From positions 372,001 through 436,000 of the forward strand of contig NZ_JAJADQ010000004.1 in assembly GCF_020447315.1 (NCBI RefSeq): a DNA stretch of 64,000 nt, read 5' to 3'. This stretch comes from Hymenobacter nitidus. Lineage in GTDB: Bacteria; Bacteroidota; Bacteroidia; Cytophagales; Hymenobacteraceae. This document shows positions 1-8,431 of this stretch, piece by piece (the first letter of the stretch is position 1; each line of letters opens with the position of its first letter). Below the pieces are notes generated by a model. That model searched no databases. It had not been told where the DNA came from and worked only from the letters and a program-made list of their open reading frames with translations. Position numbers and translations under genes: made by a program.

Positions 1-206
1 TGCGCCTGCACCAGAAGGAAAGTGAGCTGATGCCTTCCGCTCCGCACATCCATATCTCCCGCGACGACATGGCCGCCCTGGTCGGCACCGCGCCCGAGTC
101 GCTGAGCCGCACGCTCAGCGAGTTTCGGCAGGCCGGAATCGTGGAGCTGACCAGCAAGTTCATCCGGGTGATTCAGCCCGAAAAGCTGCGGGGCGCTAAT
201 TGGTAA
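1..206 (+). CDS. Crp/Fnr family regulator, C-terminal fragment (5' end outside window)
   Basis: The reading frame is open from base 3 and ends at TAA 204-206. The last 67 residues form a winged helix-turn-helix of the Crp/Fnr type: ISRDDMAALVGTAPESLSRT is the recognition-helix region, followed by the wing (GIVELTSKFIRVIQPEKL). In this family an N-terminal cyclic-nucleotide-binding-like domain senses a ligand or redox state, and the helix-turn-helix binds promoters. The sensor domain is upstream of the window, so the signal cannot be read. No partner gene is visible on this strand. Family assignment is confident; function is not. Confidence 0.8.
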   Translation, partial: RLHQKESELMPSAPHIHISRDDMAALVGTAPESLSRTLSEFRQAGIVELTSKFIRVIQPEKLRGANW

Positions 207-290
207 CTCCCCGGGCCAGCGCGGCTGTGCGCCGGGCCGGCCGGACGATGACGCATGGGCTGATACTGCCGCTCAAGAGGCCCGGGGGCG

Positions 291-863
291 CTACAGGTGC
301 TTCACGACCCGGGCCGGCACGCCGGCTACAATGGTGTTGGCGGCTACGTCTTTGGTCACCACGGCGCCGGCCCCTACAATGGCGTTTTCCCCGACGGTAA
401 CACCCGGCATGATGGTCACGTTGGCGCCAATCCAGGCCCCGCGTTTGAGCACGATGGGGGAGGAAATGGTGCTGCGCCGCTGGGTGGGGTCGGTGGGGTG
501 GTTGGTGGTAATCAGGTTCACCTTGGGCCCGACCAGCACGTTGTCTTCCAGCGTGATGCCGCCCCGGTCCATGAAGGTGCAGGCGTGGTTCACGAAGACG
601 TTTTTACCAATCCGGATGTTGTGGCCGAAGTCGGTGTAGAAGGGCGGAATCAGGAAGAACGTGGCATCCACGGGCTGGTTGATCAGCTGGCTGAACACGC
701 GGTTCACCTGCTCGTTGTCGTCGACCACCATGGCGTTCAGCTCCGAGGTGGTGCGGATGGCCTTGCGAATAATGGCGTAGATCTGCGGGTAGTCCGGGTC
801 GTCGAGGGAAATAACCTCGCCGGCTAGTTCCCGCGCAAAGATGGTTCGGGGCTGGGTTTCCAT
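291..863 (-). CDS. Sugar O-acetyltransferase (maltose/galactoside acetyltransferase-like, left-handed beta-helix)
   Basis: This 190-residue protein has the length and repeat pattern of the LacA/Maa acetyltransferases, which move acetyl from acetyl-CoA to a sugar hydroxyl in the cytoplasm. Hexapeptide repeats run from about residue 90 to the end (IRIGKNVFVNHACTFMD, GAWIGANVTIMPGVTVGENA, IVGAGAVVTKDV), and the conserved ITTNHP histidine segment is present. I chose the ATG at 861-863 (METQPRT); the frame extends upstream, but that stretch is low-complexity and unlike the family. It is followed at a distance by the alcohol dehydrogenase on the same strand. The acceptor sugar cannot be told. Confidence 0.85.
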   Translation of the reverse strand: METQPRTIFARELAGEVISLDDPDYPQIYAIIRKAIRTTSELNAMVVDDNEQVNRVFSQLINQPVDATFFLIPPFYTDFGHNIRIGKNVFVNHACTFMDRGGITLEDNVLVGPKVNLITTNHPTDPTQRRSTISSPIVLKRGAWIGANVTIMPGVTVGENAIVGAGAVVTKDVAANTIVAGVPARVVKHL

Positions 864-957
864 GGAGTTAGGCAGTGGTGGAGTAGTTGATTGGTGCGTT
901 CGGGACCTGCAGCGGCACGTTGCGGCCCTGGCAGCGGCGCCGTCAACTGCAAAGCCA

Positions 958-1000
958 AGCCCCGCTCTTGCAGCACCGGGGTGCAAGCAGGAGCGGGGCC
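958..1000. terminator. Hairpin downstream of the alcohol dehydrogenase gene
   Basis: Arms GCCCCGCTC (959-967) and GAGCGGGGC (991-999) pair perfectly, and an inner TTGCA/TGCAA extends the stem. There is no good T-run on the minus strand, so it may be an mRNA 3' stabiliser rather than an intrinsic terminator. Confidence 0.4.
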
Positions 1001-1020
1001 GGTATCCGACTTAGCAAAGG

Positions 1021-2061
1021 CTACAGCGTGGCGATGTCCAGCACGAAGCGGTAGCGCACGTCGCCCTTGAGCATCCGCTCATAGGCCGTGTTAATGTCCT
1101 TAAAGTCAATCAGCTCGATGTCCGACACAATGTTGTGCTCGGCGGCGAAGTCGAGCATTTTCTGCGTCTCGGCAATGCCGCCGATGCTGGAGCCCGCCAC
1201 GCTTTTACGGCCGATGATCAGCGAAAAGGCGGCCAGGTCGAGCGGCTTGGGCGGAGCGCCCACGATGATGTGCGTGCCGTTGGTTTTCAGCAACGACAGA
1301 TACATGCCCAGATCGTGCTGAGCCGACACGGTGTCGAGGATGAAGTCGAACGAGCCTCTCACGGCTTTCACCTGAGCCTCGTCCTTGGTCACCACGAAAT
1401 TGTGGGCGCCCAGGGCTTTGGCGGCCTCTTCCTTGTCGGGAGAGGTGCTGAGCACGGTTACTTCCGCGCCGAAGGCTACGCCCCACTTCACGGCCATGTG
1501 GCCCAGCCCGCCCAGGCCCAGCACGGCCAGCTTGTGGCCCTTGCCCACGTTCCAGTAGCGCAACGGCGAGTAGGTGGTGATGCCGGCGCACAGCAGTGGG
1601 GCCACGGCGGCCAGGTCGAGCTTATCCGACACGCGCAACACGAATTCCTCCCGCACCACGATGTTGTTGGCGTAGCCGCCGTAAGTGGGCTGCCCGTCGC
1701 GGCCGAGGCTGTTGTAGGTCTGGGTGTTGCCTTCCAGGCAGTACTGCTCCAGGTCGTCCTGGCAGTTGCTGCACACTTGGCAGGAGTCGACCATGCAGCC
1801 CACGCCGGCCAGGTCGCCTACTTTGAAGTTCTTGACGTGAGCCCCAACCTGGGTAACGCGGCCCACGATTTCGTGGCCCGGCACCATGGGAAAGATGCCC
1901 GGGAACCAGTCGTTTTTGATCTGGTGGTAGTCGCTGTGGCACACGCCGCAGAACAGGATATCAATCTGCACGTCGTGGGCGCCCACGTCGCGGCGCTCAA
2001 AGGTCCAGGGAGCAAGGTCCGTGGTCGGGCTTTGCGCCGCGTAGCCTTTCGATTCAATCAT
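1021..2061 (-). CDS. Zinc-dependent NAD(P) alcohol dehydrogenase (cinnamyl/YahK-like)
   Basis: This 346-residue medium-chain dehydrogenase interconverts alcohols and aldehydes. The catalytic zinc ligands are visible in FCGVCHSDYHQ and GHEIVGRV. The four structural-zinc cysteines lie in VGCMVDSCQVCSNCQDD. The Rossmann motif GLGGLGHMAVKWG is near residue 180. Length and motifs match the YahK/AdhC-type NADPH aldehyde reductases, which usually act on broad aldehyde substrates; the substrate here is unknown. It stands alone on the minus strand, with a strong hairpin after its stop. Confidence 0.88.
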   Translation of the reverse strand: MIESKGYAAQSPTTDLAPWTFERRDVGAHDVQIDILFCGVCHSDYHQIKNDWFPGIFPMVPGHEIVGRVTQVGAHVKNFKVGDLAGVGCMVDSCQVCSNCQDDLEQYCLEGNTQTYNSLGRDGQPTYGGYANNIVVREEFVLRVSDKLDLAAVAPLLCAGITTYSPLRYWNVGKGHKLAVLGLGGLGHMAVKWGVAFGAEVTVLSTSPDKEEAAKALGAHNFVVTKDEAQVKAVRGSFDFILDTVSAQHDLGMYLSLLKTNGTHIIVGAPPKPLDLAAFSLIIGRKSVAGSSIGGIAETQKMLDFAAEHNIVSDIELIDFKDINTAYERMLKGDVRYRFVLDIATL

Positions 2062-2250
2062 TGGTTTTGGAAGTTAGGGTAAGTGAAATAGTAGGGTTGC
2101 ACCAGCAGCCCCGCATAGCAGGGGCTACACATAGCGCGTAAGGAGTTGCTTACGTTTACCAGCCGGTTCGGTCGACTTCCGCCAGCGGCCGCCGCTTAGT
2201 TGTGGCCGGATATTCCGGTTGAATACCGGTGTGCGGCGTATGCCAAAAGT

Positions 2251-2573
2251 ATGAAAGCCACCTATAAAGCCTTGCCCGACGAGCTTGCTCAGGGAATCAC
2301 GGCGGCAACAGAATTGTATTACCGGCAGCTGGACCGCCTTCCCCCAAGGCGCTTGAGCTGGTAGAATGGCTGGGGCAGATGCATCCCAAAGTGCAGGGCC
2401 ATATGTGGGTGCTGGGCCTGCGGCATTGCCTCGCGCTGCCCTCCTTCCTGCGCTACATATCAATCAAACGTGGCTATTTCCTGTACGCATTTATGGAAGC
2501 GCGTTTACTGGCGGACGACTTTCCGGATTGGGTGCGCCTGGAGGGCGCACCTGTTCAGCTTCCTGCTAAATAA
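2251..2573 (+). pseudogene. Small hypothetical gene split by a one-base frameshift in a C-run
   Basis: ATG at 2251 opens a frame (MKATYKALPDELAQGITAAT) that stops after 36 codons. A second frame from about 2346 continues plausibly (KALELVEWLGQMHPKVQGHM) to TAA at 2571-2573. The break sits exactly on the C5 run 2341-2345: six Cs would join both parts into one protein of about 107 residues. A clean terminator at 2684-2721 follows. This looks like one gene with a homopolymer indel, either a real mutation or a sequencing error. I do not recognise the family; the product is small, probably cytosolic, and rich in aromatic and basic residues. Confidence 0.55.
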
Positions 2574-2683
2574 GGACCGCAAACGGCTCCTGAGATAAGT
2601 AGCTTAACCAAGGCGGAACCCTATTGTTTGGACAGCTACAGTTGGCGCATCAATTCTTTTCTGAACACTTTTTGCACCCCGCC

Positions 2684-2721
2684 AAAAGGCCCCGAAAATG
2701 CTGTTTTTCGGGGCCTTTTTT
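2684..2721 (+). terminator. Rho-independent terminator
   Basis: Stem AAAAGGCCCCGAAAA (2684-2698) with its complement in 2704-2718, followed by a T-run. It closes the transcript of the broken small gene upstream. Confidence 0.8.
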
Positions 2722-2795
2722 CCTATAGTAATTCGAACACCTCTCTGTGCTCAGAATAGCGTTCATATTCCAAAGCCTAGGACAAGAAGACAGAG

Positions 2796-2803
2796 TACTT
2801 TTG
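2796..2803 (+). promoter_or_regulatory. Bacteroidota -7 box TACTTTTG before the ankyrin gene
   Basis: TACTTTTG matches the Bacteroidota primary-sigma consensus TAnnTTTG. No convincing -33 TTG is present at the usual distance. A start site near 2810 would exclude the more upstream in-frame start at 2805 and supports translation from 2838 or 2844. Confidence 0.45.
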
Positions 2804-2837
2804 CTTGACATGGATTGACTTACCATACCTCTCTGAG

Positions 2838-4157
2838 ATGCCAATGAGAAATACACTATTTTCAGGTATTATTATACTGCTATCCATCCTGTTTGCTAGC
2901 TGCTCTTCCGAGCCAGATGTTCATAATGCTGCAAGAAATGGAGATTTAAAACGCATCAAGGTATACGTCCAAGAAGGAGGCAAAGTAGACTCGCTTACTG
3001 ATAACGAAGATTCTATATTAAGCTATGCTGCTCTAGGCGGCCAGGTTGAAGTCATGCGGTACCTGATAGTTAAAGGTGCTGATGAAAGAAGGTGGAATAA
3101 CGGCGAGGCTCTAATTCATACTGCGACGAGAAGCAAAAATGTTAACGCTGTAAAAATTTTGCTTAATAGAGGGGCTAACGTGAATTCTCGGATAATGAGC
3201 GACAGCCTACGAGGGGAAGCAGATGCTGGTCAAACCCCCTTGCTGATTGCTGCCAAAGAACTCGATTACCCCATGGCTGCCTACTTAATTAGTAGGGGTG
3301 CACATGTGAATGTGAAGGACGAGTATGGTCATACCCCGTTGATAACGGCAAATTTTTACTCTAATGGTTCTTTCCCCTCTAATCGAGAACAAATTTTTAG
3401 CTTGGTGAAGCTACTTGTTGAGAATGGAGCCGATGTAAATCTAGCGGATAAAACTGGCTCAACCCCAATTGCGCTGGCAGCACTAACCGGACACAAAGTA
3501 GTAGTAGAGTATTTGATTCAGAAAGGAGCTGATATCAATAAGAGGGGAGAGAATGGAAATACCGCATTCTCGTACGCCGCTCTTGATGCTAATAAGGCTC
3601 TGTGTGAATACTTGATAACTTTAGGTGCCCGCCCGAATGATCGTCTTGACGATGGCAGCACAGTTCTAATGCAATCCATTGATAGTAATAATGTCGATTT
3701 TTTACGCTGGCTCATTCTTACGTTCAAATACAACATTCAAGACAGGGACACAAGTGGGCATACCTTGTTGATGTATACGGTCGGTAGTAGAGAGATGGAA
3801 ACCACCGCATTCGTGGTAAACGAGTTAAAGATGGATGTTAATGCCAGCGACTCCAAAGGCGTTACGCCCCTTATGCTTGCTGCAGCCGGGGTAGATCTTG
3901 ATAAAATCAAGTTTTTAGTAGAGAAAGGAAGTCGGGTGAATGTACAGGACCAGAAAGGCCTCACTCCCATCATGTATATAGCTCAGCATGCGCAGGTTGG
4001 CGACTCCGGTCCCGGTAATGATGTTGCTTGTTATAATGCCATAAAATACCTGATGGAGCATGGTGGTCGTACGGACACCAAAAATAAGGCAGGACTACGA
4101 GCAGTTGATTATGTAAGTGACAAGCCATTTCCTGAGCTTATCACCTTATTAAGGTAA
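2838..4157 (+). CDS. Ankyrin-repeat lipoprotein
   Basis: This protein of about 439 residues begins with a lipoprotein signal: a hydrophobic stretch (IIILLSILFA) ending in a lipobox-like FASC, so it is probably exported and lipid-anchored. The rest is a chain of about ten ankyrin repeats (signatures such as DSILSYAALGGQVEVMRYLI, TPLLIAAKELDYPMAAYLIS, TPIALAALTGHKVVVEYLIQ), a protein-binding solenoid. ATG 2844 is an equally good start. The gene is clearly more AT-rich than its surroundings, which suggests horizontal acquisition. It lies 41 bp before a serine resolvase. The binding partner is unknown. Confidence 0.85.
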   Translation: MPMRNTLFSGIIILLSILFASCSSEPDVHNAARNGDLKRIKVYVQEGGKVDSLTDNEDSILSYAALGGQVEVMRYLIVKGADERRWNNGEALIHTATRSKNVNAVKILLNRGANVNSRIMSDSLRGEADAGQTPLLIAAKELDYPMAAYLISRGAHVNVKDEYGHTPLITANFYSNGSFPSNREQIFSLVKLLVENGADVNLADKTGSTPIALAALTGHKVVVEYLIQKGADINKRGENGNTAFSYAALDANKALCEYLITLGARPNDRLDDGSTVLMQSIDSNNVDFLRWLILTFKYNIQDRDTSGHTLLMYTVGSREMETTAFVVNELKMDVNASDSKGVTPLMLAAAGVDLDKIKFLVEKGSRVNVQDQKGLTPIMYIAQHAQVGDSGPGNDVACYNAIKYLMEHGGRTDTKNKAGLRAVDYVSDKPFPELITLLR

Positions 4158-4198
4158 AAAGAAAATAGAATCTGCATACTAACTAATCTGTATTAGCT

Positions 4199-4897
4199 GT
4201 GCGAGTAGCCCTCTATGCCCGGGTGTCGACCCAGGACAAGGATCCGGAAAACCAGCTGATGGTGCTGCGCCGGGAAGCCGAGCGCGCTGGCGACGTGGTA
4301 GTGAAGGAGTACGTCGACGAGGATTCGGGCCGTAAGTCGAGCCGCCGGGCCTTCCAGCAGTTGCTGACCGACGCTGGCAAGCGCAAGTTCGACCTGGTGC
4401 GCGTCTGGGACCTGAGCCGCTTCAGCCGCGAGGGTATCGAGAAGGTGTTCGAGCACACCTCGCTACTGGAGCAGTGCGGGGTGAGTTTCTGGAGCTACTC
4501 CGAGCCAATGCTGAACACGGCCGGCCCGATGAAGGACTTCATGAAGGCGGTGCTCAGCTGGGCCACCGGCTACTACAGTGAGCGGCTCAGCGAAAACGTG
4601 AAGCAGGGCCTGGCCCGGAAGAAGCAGAAGGCGGCCGAGAAAGGGGAGGCCTACGTGCACGGCCGTCGGGCTCTGGCTCCGGAATTAGTGGCCCGCATCC
4701 GGGAACTGCAGGGCGAAGGCTTCAGCGTCAGAAAGATCTGCGCCGCGGTCGATGTGCCGGTAGGCACAGTGCACCTGGTCGTAGCGCAACACGGGCTCGT
4801 TGTCGGTACCCGGTTCCTCGTAGGCAAATTTCGGGCCGTGGACTTTGCGCTAGTACTCGTCCCAGTGCTCGTAGGCCAGGTTTGGATTCGCTTCTAG
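4199..4897 (+). CDS. Serine recombinase (resolvase/invertase family), C-terminus probably altered
   Basis: It starts at GTG 4199 with MRVALYARVSTQDKDPENQ; Ser10 is the catalytic nucleophile of the resolvase N-terminal domain. WDLSRFSREG and the long E-helix (KDFMKAVLSWATGYYSERLS) follow. A C-terminal helix-turn-helix (ARIRELQGEGFSVRKICAAV, then DVPVGTVHLVV) completes the DNA-binding part at about residue 200. The last ~30 residues are unlike the family and are read antisense through an EthD-like relic, so the true C-terminus was probably replaced at about 4771-4780. Such enzymes resolve or invert DNA at short sites in transposons and plasmids. No transposase or res site is evident. Confidence 0.82.
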   Translation: MRVALYARVSTQDKDPENQLMVLRREAERAGDVVVKEYVDEDSGRKSSRRAFQQLLTDAGKRKFDLVRVWDLSRFSREGIEKVFEHTSLLEQCGVSFWSYSEPMLNTAGPMKDFMKAVLSWATGYYSERLSENVKQGLARKKQKAAEKGEAYVHGRRALAPELVARIRELQGEGFSVRKICAAVDVPVGTVHLVVAQHGLVVGTRFLVGKFRAVDFALVLVPVLVGQVWIRF

Positions 4898-4972
4898 GGC
4901 AATTTCAGCCGGCTCGGCGTCGGGGTTGTCGATGCCCTCGCCGTGCAGGACCTTGGTCGAGCCTGGGTCCAT
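4771..4972 (-). pseudogene. Truncated EthD-like gene relic
   Basis: Read on the minus strand from ATG 4972, the sequence gives MDPGSTKVLHGEGID, then NLAYEHWDEY, a TAG at 4850-4852, then RKVHGPKFAYEEPG and DNEPVLRYDQVH. WDEYxRKVHGP resembles the EthD-domain hallmark (FHRYWRDVHGP-like), with the TAG sitting where a TGG (Trp) would be expected. The match ends at about 4771, where the resolvase helix-turn-helix begins on the other strand. It probably was the last gene of the minus-strand oxidoreductase array ending at 5156, inactivated by a nonsense change and truncated by the resolvase-bearing insertion. Confidence 0.5.
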
Positions 4973-5155
4973 AGTGCGCTCGACGCATGGGGTGTTATCG
5001 GCGCGCGTCAGGAAGGAAACGAAAAAGCGGGCAGCCGGATGGCCACCCGCTACCTTACGGCGATAACCAGAAAACGGCCCTACATGAGAAACCGGTCTGG
5101 GCGCATTTCGGAAGTAGGGCTGATTAGCCTGCTAGGCGCTACTTACCATTTTGCT

Positions 5156-6202
5156 TTACCTGTTTTCATTTATCTCCTGCACAATGTCTGCAAATAGCCG
5201 GGTGGATTTGAGCCGGTCTTCCAGGGCGTACATGCTGGAAGCGGTGATAAGCTCATCGGCCTGCGTTTCGACCAGAAATGCTTGCAACTGCTGCTTGACG
5301 TTTTGCTTGCTGCCAACAAAGGAGTACTTGAGCATCTGGTAGACGGATGGATGCTGCCACATCTCTTGCAGTTCTTCGGTCATGTCAGTTGGCGGCTGCA
5401 TGGGCTCTTTTGTTCTCCCCGTTAACATCCCGACGAACATCCGGATGACGCTCGTGAACTGGCGTTGGGCTTCTTCGTCGGTATCGGCCACGTAGGCGTT
5501 GATGGCCACGATGGTATACGGCTGACTTAGCGCCGCCGAAGGCTGAAATTCGTCACGATAAATTCGCAGCGCCTCGTGCAAGTGCGTGGAGGCAAAGTGG
5601 CTGGCAAACGCATAGGGCAGGCCCAGCTTGGCCGCTAAGTGGGCGCTATCGGTGCTGGAACCTAAGATGTACAGAGGCACTTCGGTGCCTTCGGCTATAG
5701 GGGCCCGCACGGCGGCCTGTTTGTTGGCAGGGGAGAAGTACGTCTGAATCTTGCTGATTTCTTGCGGAAAGGCCTGGGCCGCCTGCATGAAATCCGACCG
5801 AATGGCCTTCGCGGTCGGCGAGTCGGTACCCGCCGCCCGGCCCACCCCCAAATCAATGCGGCCTGGATAGAGCTGCGCCAACGTGCCAAATTGCTCGGCC
5901 ACAATCAGAGGCGAATGGTTGGGCAGCATGATGCCGCCGGAGCCCACCCGGATGGTCGTCGTATTTTCAGCCACGTACCCAATGAGCAGGGGGGGCGCGT
6001 TGCTGCCGATATTATCGGAGTTATGATGTTCGGCCAGCCAGTAGCGGGTGTAGTGGGCTGCCTCGGCAGCTTGAGCCAGCGCCAACGAATTGTTCAGGGT
6101 CTGCTTCACCGTATCGCCTTGCGAGACGATGGCTAGGTCTAAGATGGAATAAGCGACTGATTGCTTTTCCGGGCGGTTGGACTCGTTCACAGGAGTAGGC
6201 AT
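5156..6202 (-). CDS. LLM-class flavin-dependent oxidoreductase (luciferase-like, MsnO8-type)
   Basis: This 348-residue protein has the bacterial-luciferase-like TIM-barrel pattern: SILDLAIVSQGDTVKQTLNN near the start, YWLAEHHNSDNIGSNAPP near residue 55, then RVGSGGIMLPNHSPLIVAEQ and GRIDLGVGRAAGTDS. Members use reduced FMN and oxygen to oxidise small organic substrates; many of this subgroup have no known substrate. It is the most distal intact gene of a minus-strand array of oxidoreductases and lies 74 bp after the next LLM gene. The role in detoxification is inferred from context. Confidence 0.82.
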   Translation of the reverse strand: MPTPVNESNRPEKQSVAYSILDLAIVSQGDTVKQTLNNSLALAQAAEAAHYTRYWLAEHHNSDNIGSNAPPLLIGYVAENTTTIRVGSGGIMLPNHSPLIVAEQFGTLAQLYPGRIDLGVGRAAGTDSPTAKAIRSDFMQAAQAFPQEISKIQTYFSPANKQAAVRAPIAEGTEVPLYILGSSTDSAHLAAKLGLPYAFASHFASTHLHEALRIYRDEFQPSAALSQPYTIVAINAYVADTDEEAQRQFTSVIRMFVGMLTGRTKEPMQPPTDMTEELQEMWQHPSVYQMLKYSFVGSKQNVKQQLQAFLVETQADELITASSMYALEDRLKSTRLFADIVQEINENR

Positions 6203-6276
6203 AACTTCTTTCGGTAAGTGGCCGCTGGTAGCAGCAGGCCAGATGCTTTAGTAGCAGGAACAGCAGGAGACGCTGC

Positions 6277-7401
6277 TTAAATGGTTCGGAACGCTGGGGT
6301 TGGTAAGCCCAGATTTCCCCGCAGGGTTTGCGCTTCGTACTCCGTATGGAAGAGGCCGCGTTCCTGCAAAATGGGTACTACCAACTCGATAAAGTCTTGT
6401 ATCCCATACGGATGGTCTTGCTGAACCATAAGCATATCGATTGCTCCGGCTTCATACCACTTCTGTACCTCGTTGGCAATGCGTTCGGCCGAGCCCATGA
6501 ATAAGGGAACGGGTCGGTGCGAATACGGACCTAGGGCGCGGATTGCCTGGTACTTCGCGTAGGCCTCGGCATCGGTGCGGCCCACGATGGGGTTTTGCGC
6601 TACCGACCGCACGAAGTCTGCCGGCTGCCGGCCTTTTTCCAGCAGCTTCGCGGTCAGCGCATTGGACAGGGACAAGGTTTCCTCGAAGGAGCTGCCCGCC
6701 ATGAAGACGCCGTCGGTGTAGGAAGTGGCTAGGTCCACGAAGGTGGGGGAGCTACCGGCCATGTACAAAACCGGCCGGCCCTGCACCGAGCGGCTGAGGT
6801 TCAGCGGCCCATCCACCGAGAAGTACTTGCCCCGGTAGTTGATGGGGTGCATCTTGCGCGGATTCAGAAACACGCCGCTTTCCTTATCGCGGGGAAAGGC
6901 GTCGTCCTCGTACGTGTCCCATAGGCCCAGCAGAATCTCCAGAAACTCTTGGTGCATGGGGTACTGGTCGGCTTTGCCGAGGTGGCCCCGGCTGAAGTTC
7001 ACCATCCCGCCGGGGTTGGACGTGATGGCGTTGAGCGAGGCCCGGCCCTTACTGATTTTGTCCAGCGACAAGACCTTCCGGGCCAGGTTGTAGGGGTCAG
7101 TGTAGGAAGTCGAAGCCGTCAGCGAGAGGCCTATGCGCTCCGTTTTCATGGCCAGGGCCGACATGAGCGTCCCCCCCTCGAACATGCTCAGGTAGTAGGG
7201 AATGTTGCCGGGGCCAACGTGGCTGACATCGTACAGGAACAGGGTTTCAAATTTGGCCTGCTCCGCCAGCTGCGCCTGTTGAATGAAGAAATCGATGTTT
7301 TCGCCGGCGTCGGCGGGCATGTCGGGGTGGCGCCAAGAGGAAAAATTCCACCCCGGCCCATCAATGACCGCGGCTAGCTTTAGTGTTTTTCTGTTGTTCA
7401 T
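6277..7401 (-). CDS. LLM-class flavin-dependent monooxygenase (NtaA/SnaA/SoxA-like)
   Basis: It resembles nitrilotriacetate/dibenzothiophene-sulfone monooxygenases, FMNH2-dependent enzymes acting on C-N or C-S bonds. Visible family segments include GPGWNFSSWRHPD near the N-terminus, AKFETLFLYDVSHV, TERIGLSLTASTSYTDPYNL, LDKISKGRASLNAITS and GRPVLYMAGSSPTFVDLA. I chose ATG 7399-7401 (MNNRKTLKLAAVIDGPG), giving 374 residues; the frame extends 18 codons upstream with unconvincing sequence. A flavin reductase partner is not obvious nearby; the neighbouring NAD(P)-binding proteins could serve, but that is speculation. Confidence 0.82.
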   Translation of the reverse strand: MNNRKTLKLAAVIDGPGWNFSSWRHPDMPADAGENIDFFIQQAQLAEQAKFETLFLYDVSHVGPGNIPYYLSMFEGGTLMSALAMKTERIGLSLTASTSYTDPYNLARKVLSLDKISKGRASLNAITSNPGGMVNFSRGHLGKADQYPMHQEFLEILLGLWDTYEDDAFPRDKESGVFLNPRKMHPINYRGKYFSVDGPLNLSRSVQGRPVLYMAGSSPTFVDLATSYTDGVFMAGSSFEETLSLSNALTAKLLEKGRQPADFVRSVAQNPIVGRTDAEAYAKYQAIRALGPYSHRPVPLFMGSAERIANEVQKWYEAGAIDMLMVQQDHPYGIQDFIELVVPILQERGLFHTEYEAQTLRGNLGLPTPAFRTI

Positions 7402-7476
7402 CACTTGGAGTATGAATGCGTGCTTTTGCCCCGGCAGAACCTTCTCGGCAGGCATAGACCAGTACCTGCCTGTCCT

Positions 7477-8394
7477 TTATATCGACCCAGCTGACGCCAC
7501 AATTGCAGCCTTATGCTCCTCCAGAAATTCCCGCAGGGTTTTGGCGGGCCGGCCCAGCACGTAGGGAATATCGTTCTGCACCATCGACATATAGGACATC
7601 CGGCCGTCGAGCATCTGCGTCACAAACTCAATGTTGGCATTCGCGTACCAGCTCTCCGCCCCATTCGCCAGCAGCGTTTCAATCAGCTCTTTAAAGCCTT
7701 CGAGGCCTTTGTTCTCATACTTGATTTTCAGGCCGGTCACCTCGCTCAACAGCGCCGCAATTTCCTGCCCGTTAAAGGTTTCCACGCTCAGCCAATAGTG
7801 CTGACCGCCGTGGCGCTCGGGGCCGTCGACGAGGGCTTTGGTGGCCACCGCCGCAATATCACTAGAGGCAATGTAGCCGACTCGCCGGTCATCCCAGTAG
7901 CCGGTGTAGGTTAGATTCTTGGGTATGTACAGCCCCGTAAACACCTCCATAAACATGTTCGGGTGGAGGTGGGTCCAGGCGATGCCGCTGGCCTCGATGT
8001 ACTTTTCAATCAGCTGGTGCCAGGCAAAGTGGGCATCGGTCGTGTCCCACTCCGCAAACACGCCCACGTGCACGATATGGCGGACGCCGGCCTTTTTTGC
8101 CGCATCCACCAGGGTTTTGCTTTGCGTGAGCATGGCCACTGTGTAGCCGGTTAGCAGAAATACCCGGTCCACCCCGGCCAGCGCCAGCGCGAAGGTTCTG
8201 GGGTCATCCAGGTCCAGGTAATGGCAGTCTTTTCCGTTACGGCGAAGCTGTTCTACCGTCTCCTGGTTGCGCGAGGTGATGCGTACGTTGACGGCTTGAC
8301 CTTCCAGGTCTTTGACCACTTGGCGGCCAATTGTTCCGCTGGCGCCTAACACCAGAACGGTCGGTTTTTGCTGGTTTTCTATTTGATTTTGCAT
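7477..8394 (-). CDS. NAD(P)H-binding NmrA/QOR2-like reductase
   Basis: This 305-residue atypical short-chain dehydrogenase has an N-terminal Rossmann motif VLVLGASGTIGRQVVKDL (about residues 13-30) and the NmrA-like middle section GVDRVFLLTGYTVAMLTQSK and HIVHVGVFAEWDTTD. Relatives are NADPH-dependent quinone or aldehyde reductases, or redox-sensing NmrA proteins. It lies 37 bp downstream of an SDR gene and 76 bp upstream of an LLM monooxygenase, probably in one transcript. The substrate is unknown. Confidence 0.8.
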   Translation of the reverse strand: MQNQIENQQKPTVLVLGASGTIGRQVVKDLEGQAVNVRITSRNQETVEQLRRNGKDCHYLDLDDPRTFALALAGVDRVFLLTGYTVAMLTQSKTLVDAAKKAGVRHIVHVGVFAEWDTTDAHFAWHQLIEKYIEASGIAWTHLHPNMFMEVFTGLYIPKNLTYTGYWDDRRVGYIASSDIAAVATKALVDGPERHGGQHYWLSVETFNGQEIAALLSEVTGLKIKYENKGLEGFKELIETLLANGAESWYANANIEFVTQMLDGRMSYMSMVQNDIPYVLGRPAKTLREFLEEHKAAIVASAGSI

Positions 8395-8431
8395 TGTAAT
8401 TAAATTCGGTAGGTAGGGCCGGGCGCGGCTA

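Noticed and set aside
2125..2463. 112-codon minus-strand frame
   Set aside because: It is antisense to the frameshifted small gene, whose two halves and terminator make better sense.
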